From an uncultured Lachnospiraceae bacterium (lineage in GTDB: Bacteria; Bacillota; Clostridia; Lachnospirales; Lachnospiraceae), in the NCBI GenBank assembly GCA_947068385.1, contig CAMTBF010000153.1:1-7687 (forward strand): a stretch of 7,687 bases of DNA, given 5' to 3'. Below are positions 4,950 to 7,687 of this stretch, piece by piece. Position 1 is the stretch's first letter. The number at the start of each line of letters is the position of its first letter. The notes beneath the pieces were generated by a model, which saw only the letters and a list, made by a program, of their open reading frames with translations, ran no database searches and was not told where the DNA came from. The position numbers and the translations under genes are program-made.

Positions 4950-6848
4950 TCATCTGTCATAGAATTGCGCCTGCGCCCCATAGAGCCTGGCATACTCCCC
5001 GTTCCTCGCAAGCAGCTCCTCGTGGGAGCCGTCCTCCACAATCTGGCCACCGCTGAATACTACGATTCTGTCGGCAAGCGACGCGATGCTGATTCTATGG
5101 GTGACCATGATCACCGTCCGCCCTTCGGTCATGACCATATATTTCCGGAACACCTCCGCTTCGGCCAGAGGGTCCAGGTTGCTGGTGGGCTCGTCCAGCA
5201 CGATGAAATCCCTGTCCCGGTAATAGGCCCTGGCAATGGCAAGCTTCTGCCACTGGCCGCCGGAGAGGTCCGTGCCTCCCACGTCCTTTCCCAGGTCGGC
5301 GTCCTTGTCCATGTCCTCAAGCCCCGCGAATTCCAGGGCCCTGTCGATCTCCTCTTCCCTGCGCTCTCTATCCACGTCCCCCAGGAACACATTGTCCCCC
5401 AGGGTAAAGGTGTGGAACCTGGCCGGCTCCTGGAACACGCAGGACAGGGAGGCGTACCGCTCTGCAGCGCCCATGTCCTTCACGCTCCTGCCGTTGATCA
5501 GCAGCTCCCCCGCCGATGGCTCCAGCATCCCCGTCAGGAGCTTCACGAAGGTGGTCTTCCCCGCGCCGTTCTCCCCCACGAAGGCCACCTTCTCTCCCCT
5601 GCGGATGGTGAAGCTCACGTCCCGGATCCGGCAGGCGTCCGTCAGGGGATAGCGGTAGGTCACATTCCTGGCCTCCAGGCTCTCTATCTCCACGGGGGCC
5701 TTTTCCTCCCGGCCCATGTCCTGCTCCTCCAGGTCGATCAGCTCGAAGAACTGGGAGGCCTCGTTCTTCTTGGAGAGGAAGGAGGCGATGGAGGCGAAGA
5801 GCTGGGAGGTGCTCCCCATCAGAGTGCCGATCAGGGCAAGCACCGCCCCCAAGGCGCCTACGGACAGCTTCCCCCGGGCCATCAGCAGGATGGCGAAGAT
5901 GTTCGCAGCAGCAGCAGCCAGGTTGGCCACCAGCCCGCTAGCCAGCCCCAGGAAGAACACGTTTCGCTGGTTTCGCTTCTCTTTTATCACATATTCGTCT
6001 GCCAGGGCCTTCCACTTGCCGTAGAAGAAGTCGAAGAGGCTGAAGGCCTTCACCTCCTTGGCGGTGGTCCCCAGCATCAGGTTCTGGTAATACCCCGCCT
6101 CCCGCAGGATCTTCCCATTGTCCCGGGAGAATTTGAATGTCAGCTTGTTGCCCACATAGGTGGTGTACAGGGTGGGGATGGGGGCAAGCAGCACCAGCAG
6201 GCATAAAAGCGGGTGGAACAGGTACAGGGATGCCGCCACCATGGCCACGGAGACTGCCTTGGCGATGATGACATAGCCTTCGATGATCACGCCCCTCTGC
6301 AGGGAGCTCCACTCGCTGCCCATGGATTCAAAGCAGCGGTCGATCATATCGTTTATCCTGGGCACCTCCATGTACTCCGGATGGAGCTTCGCTATCTTCT
6401 CGAAGAGCCTGGCCTGGAACTTCTCCTGGAGCCTGTGGTCCTGCACCTTGCTGAGCCGCTCGATGTCCTCCCCGCCGTAGAGATAGCGGTTGGCTATGTC
6501 CCCCAGGAACCTTAAAAACCAGTACAGAACCGCCAGCCCTACCAAAGATGCCATCTGAAAGGCCTCCGGGTTCCCGCTCTCCGCGTAGAGGTTGGCATTG
6601 TCCAGATATTTTCCCCAGAGGAAAGCGATGACCGGCTGCAGGACGCTGAGGAACACCGCGATCCCCAGGAAGATGCCGCACATCAGCCTGGCTGAGGAGA
6701 ATACGTAGACGAAGAGCCTGGTGAGGTAGGAGAGCTTCCCGGGGTTCTCCCTCAGGATGTCCCTCTCGAAGACGGCTGTGCTGTCGTCATGTCTGATTTC
6801 ATACGCCGGTTCTGCCTGGGCCTCCCGGGCCTTAGTTTTCTTCGCCAT
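4950..6848 (-). CDS. ABC exporter half-transporter (TMD-NBD), second subunit of a likely heterodimer
   Basis: A 632-residue membrane protein with a type IV (ABCB/MsbA-like) fold. After about 45 cytoplasmic residues there are six hydrophobic segments at roughly 52-78, 100-118, 186-206, 208-230, 297-325 and 327-350. The nucleotide-binding domain starts near 386. It has Walker A GENGAGKT (425-432), Q-loop Q473 in VFQEP, signature LSGGQ (528-532), Walker B with D552-E553 in FIVLDEPTS, and switch H584. All catalytic motifs look intact. The start ATG at 6848 follows a strong GAGGAGGG site and begins MAKKTK. A longer frame to 6932 exists, but its start would lie inside the coding part of the upstream gene and its extra residues are low-complexity. 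The gene overlaps the upstream ABC gene by 17 bp. The pair probably exports a lipid, drug or peptide; nothing nearby identifies the substrate. Confidence 0.92.
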   Translation of the reverse strand: MAKKTKAREAQAEPAYEIRHDDSTAVFERDILRENPGKLSYLTRLFVYVFSSARLMCGIFLGIAVFLSVLQPVIAFLWGKYLDNANLYAESGNPEAFQMASLVGLAVLYWFLRFLGDIANRYLYGGEDIERLSKVQDHRLQEKFQARLFEKIAKLHPEYMEVPRINDMIDRCFESMGSEWSSLQRGVIIEGYVIIAKAVSVAMVAASLYLFHPLLCLLVLLAPIPTLYTTYVGNKLTFKFSRDNGKILREAGYYQNLMLGTTAKEVKAFSLFDFFYGKWKALADEYVIKEKRNQRNVFFLGLASGLVANLAAAAANIFAILLMARGKLSVGALGAVLALIGTLMGSTSQLFASIASFLSKKNEASQFFELIDLEEQDMGREEKAPVEIESLEARNVTYRYPLTDACRIRDVSFTIRRGEKVAFVGENGAGKTTFVKLLTGMLEPSAGELLINGRSVKDMGAAERYASLSCVFQEPARFHTFTLGDNVFLGDVDRERREEEIDRALEFAGLEDMDKDADLGKDVGGTDLSGGQWQKLAIARAYYRDRDFIVLDEPTSNLDPLAEAEVFRKYMVMTEGRTVIMVTHRISIASLADRIVVFSGGQIVEDGSHEELLARNGEYARLYGAQAQFYDR

Positions 6849-7687
6849 GGCTGCTTCCCTCCTCTCCGTCCTTCCCGGCGGGCTGCCCCTCATGCCTGTA
6901 CCACTGCCTCTGGGCCTGGAACATCCGGGCATAGATGCCTCCCGTCTCCATCAGGGCCTCATGGGTGCCCTCCTCGGCGATCCGTCCGTCCTGGATCACC
7001 AGGATCCTGTCCGTGATCATGGTGGAAGCCAGCCTGTGGGTGATGAACAGGGCGGTCTTGTTCTCCACCATCCCCGCGAACTCGTGGTACAGGTCCGCCT
7101 CGGCCATGGGATCCAGCTGGGATGTGGGCTCGTCCAGCAAAAGGATGGGCCTGTCGCCCATGAAGGCGCGGGATATGGCTATCCTCTGCCACTGGCCCCC
7201 GGAGATGTCGGTGCCGCCCTCGAAGTCCCGGCCCAGGAGCGTGTCGTACCCCTTGGCAAGCTCTCCGGCAAAGCCATCCGCCTTTCCCTTCTCTGCCGCC
7301 GCCCTGATCCGGCCCATGTCCTTTATGTGCTCCACGTCCCCCACGCCGATGTTCTCCCCCAGGGTGATGCTGTACCTGGAGAAATCCTGGAACACCGGGG
7401 CGAATATCTTCGTGCGCACCTCCAGGGGGTACCCGGCCAGGTTCCTTCCGCCCACCAGGATCTCGCCCTTATCGGGGACGAACAGGCCCAGCAGGAGCTT
7501 GATCATGGTGGACTTGCCCTCGCCGTTCTCCCCCACGATGGAGCCCCTTTCCCCCTCCTTTATCCGGAAGCTCAGGCCCTTCAGGATGTCCCTGTCGGTG
7601 CCGGGATACCTAAACCACACGTCCCTGAACTCTATGTCGAAGCTTCCGGGCAGCTCCGTCTCCTGCCCTGTGGGCTCATCGGAGAGG
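6832..7687 (-). CDS. ABC exporter half-transporter, C-terminal NBD part (5' end beyond window)
   Basis: The reading frame is open to the right edge, so only the last 284 complete codons are seen: a linker and the nucleotide-binding domain. The transmembrane part must lie outside. GTG at 7620 is an internal Val codon within DIEFRDVWFRYPG and not a start. The domain has Walker A GENGEGKST (7507-7533), Q-loop VFQDF (Gln at about 7388), signature ISGGQ (7192-7206; Ile replaces the usual Leu), Walker B LLLDEPTS with D-E at 7129-7134, and the switch His in ITHR at about 7037. Catalytic residues look complete. The last 15 or so residues are Gly/Glu-rich and poorly conserved by nature. The 17-bp overlap with the following ABC gene supports a heterodimeric exporter made from one transcript. 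Confidence 0.92.
   Translation of the reverse strand, partial: LSDEPTGQETELPGSFDIEFRDVWFRYPGTDRDILKGLSFRIKEGERGSIVGENGEGKSTMIKLLLGLFVPDKGEILVGGRNLAGYPLEVRTKIFAPVFQDFSRYSITLGENIGVGDVEHIKDMGRIRAAAEKGKADGFAGELAKGYDTLLGRDFEGGTDISGGQWQRIAISRAFMGDRPILLLDEPTSQLDPMAEADLYHEFAGMVENKTALFITHRLASTMITDRILVIQDGRIAEEGTHEALMETGGIYARMFQAQRQWYRHEGQPAGKDGEEGSSHGEEN

Noticed and set aside
4965..6206. A 413-codon plus-strand frame
   Set aside because: Antisense shadow of the ABC exporter gene, whose motifs are all intact on the minus strand.

Overview
The window looks like chromosomal DNA from a GC-rich member of the Bacillota, most plausibly class Clostridia (Lachnospiraceae-like). The reasons are strong G/C preference at third codon positions, Shine-Dalgarno sites of the AGGAGG type, a TTG start codon, a PocR-GGDEF-HD signalling protein, and PadR-controlled and heterodimeric ABC exporters. 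The taxonomic call is inference from gene style; no rRNA or marker gene is present.

Left part (1-2061): a truncated response-regulator receiver gene on the minus strand is divergent from a complete plus-strand gene for a three-domain cyclic-di-GMP-type protein (PocR sensor, signalling coiled coil, GGDEF, HD-GYP-like domain). The 141-bp gap between them holds a near-consensus minus-strand promoter, a weaker plus-strand promoter, an 8-bp tandem repeat and a short palindrome. The GGDEF domain looks intact. The HD-GYP domain has lost several metal-ligand residues, and the receiver appears to carry Thr where the phospho-accepting Asp is expected.

Middle part (2076-4939): a minus-strand operon of three genes runs from a promoter at 4911-4939: a PadR-family repressor (TTG start), an ABC ATPase of the NatA/YhaQ type and an ABC-2 permease of the NatB/YhaP type, the last two overlapping by 4 bp. 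The promoter is followed at once by a 47-bp nested inverted repeat that is an excellent candidate PadR operator. A 242-bp spacer between padR and the ATPase gene carries direct repeats and GC-rich hairpins. A strong hairpin at 2029-2061 lies between this operon and the converging GGDEF gene and may terminate both.

Right part (4950-7687): two overlapping minus-strand genes encode the halves of a type IV (ABCB/MsbA-like) exporter, each with its own nucleotide-binding domain. The second half is complete; the first is cut by the window edge. Their substrate cannot be told from the sequence.

Most of the window is ordinary transporter and signalling content. The parts most worth a second look are the degenerate HD-GYP domain, the unusual receiver, the nested PadR operator and the repeat-rich spacer. 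I see no CRISPR array, tRNA, rRNA, insertion sequence or phage gene.
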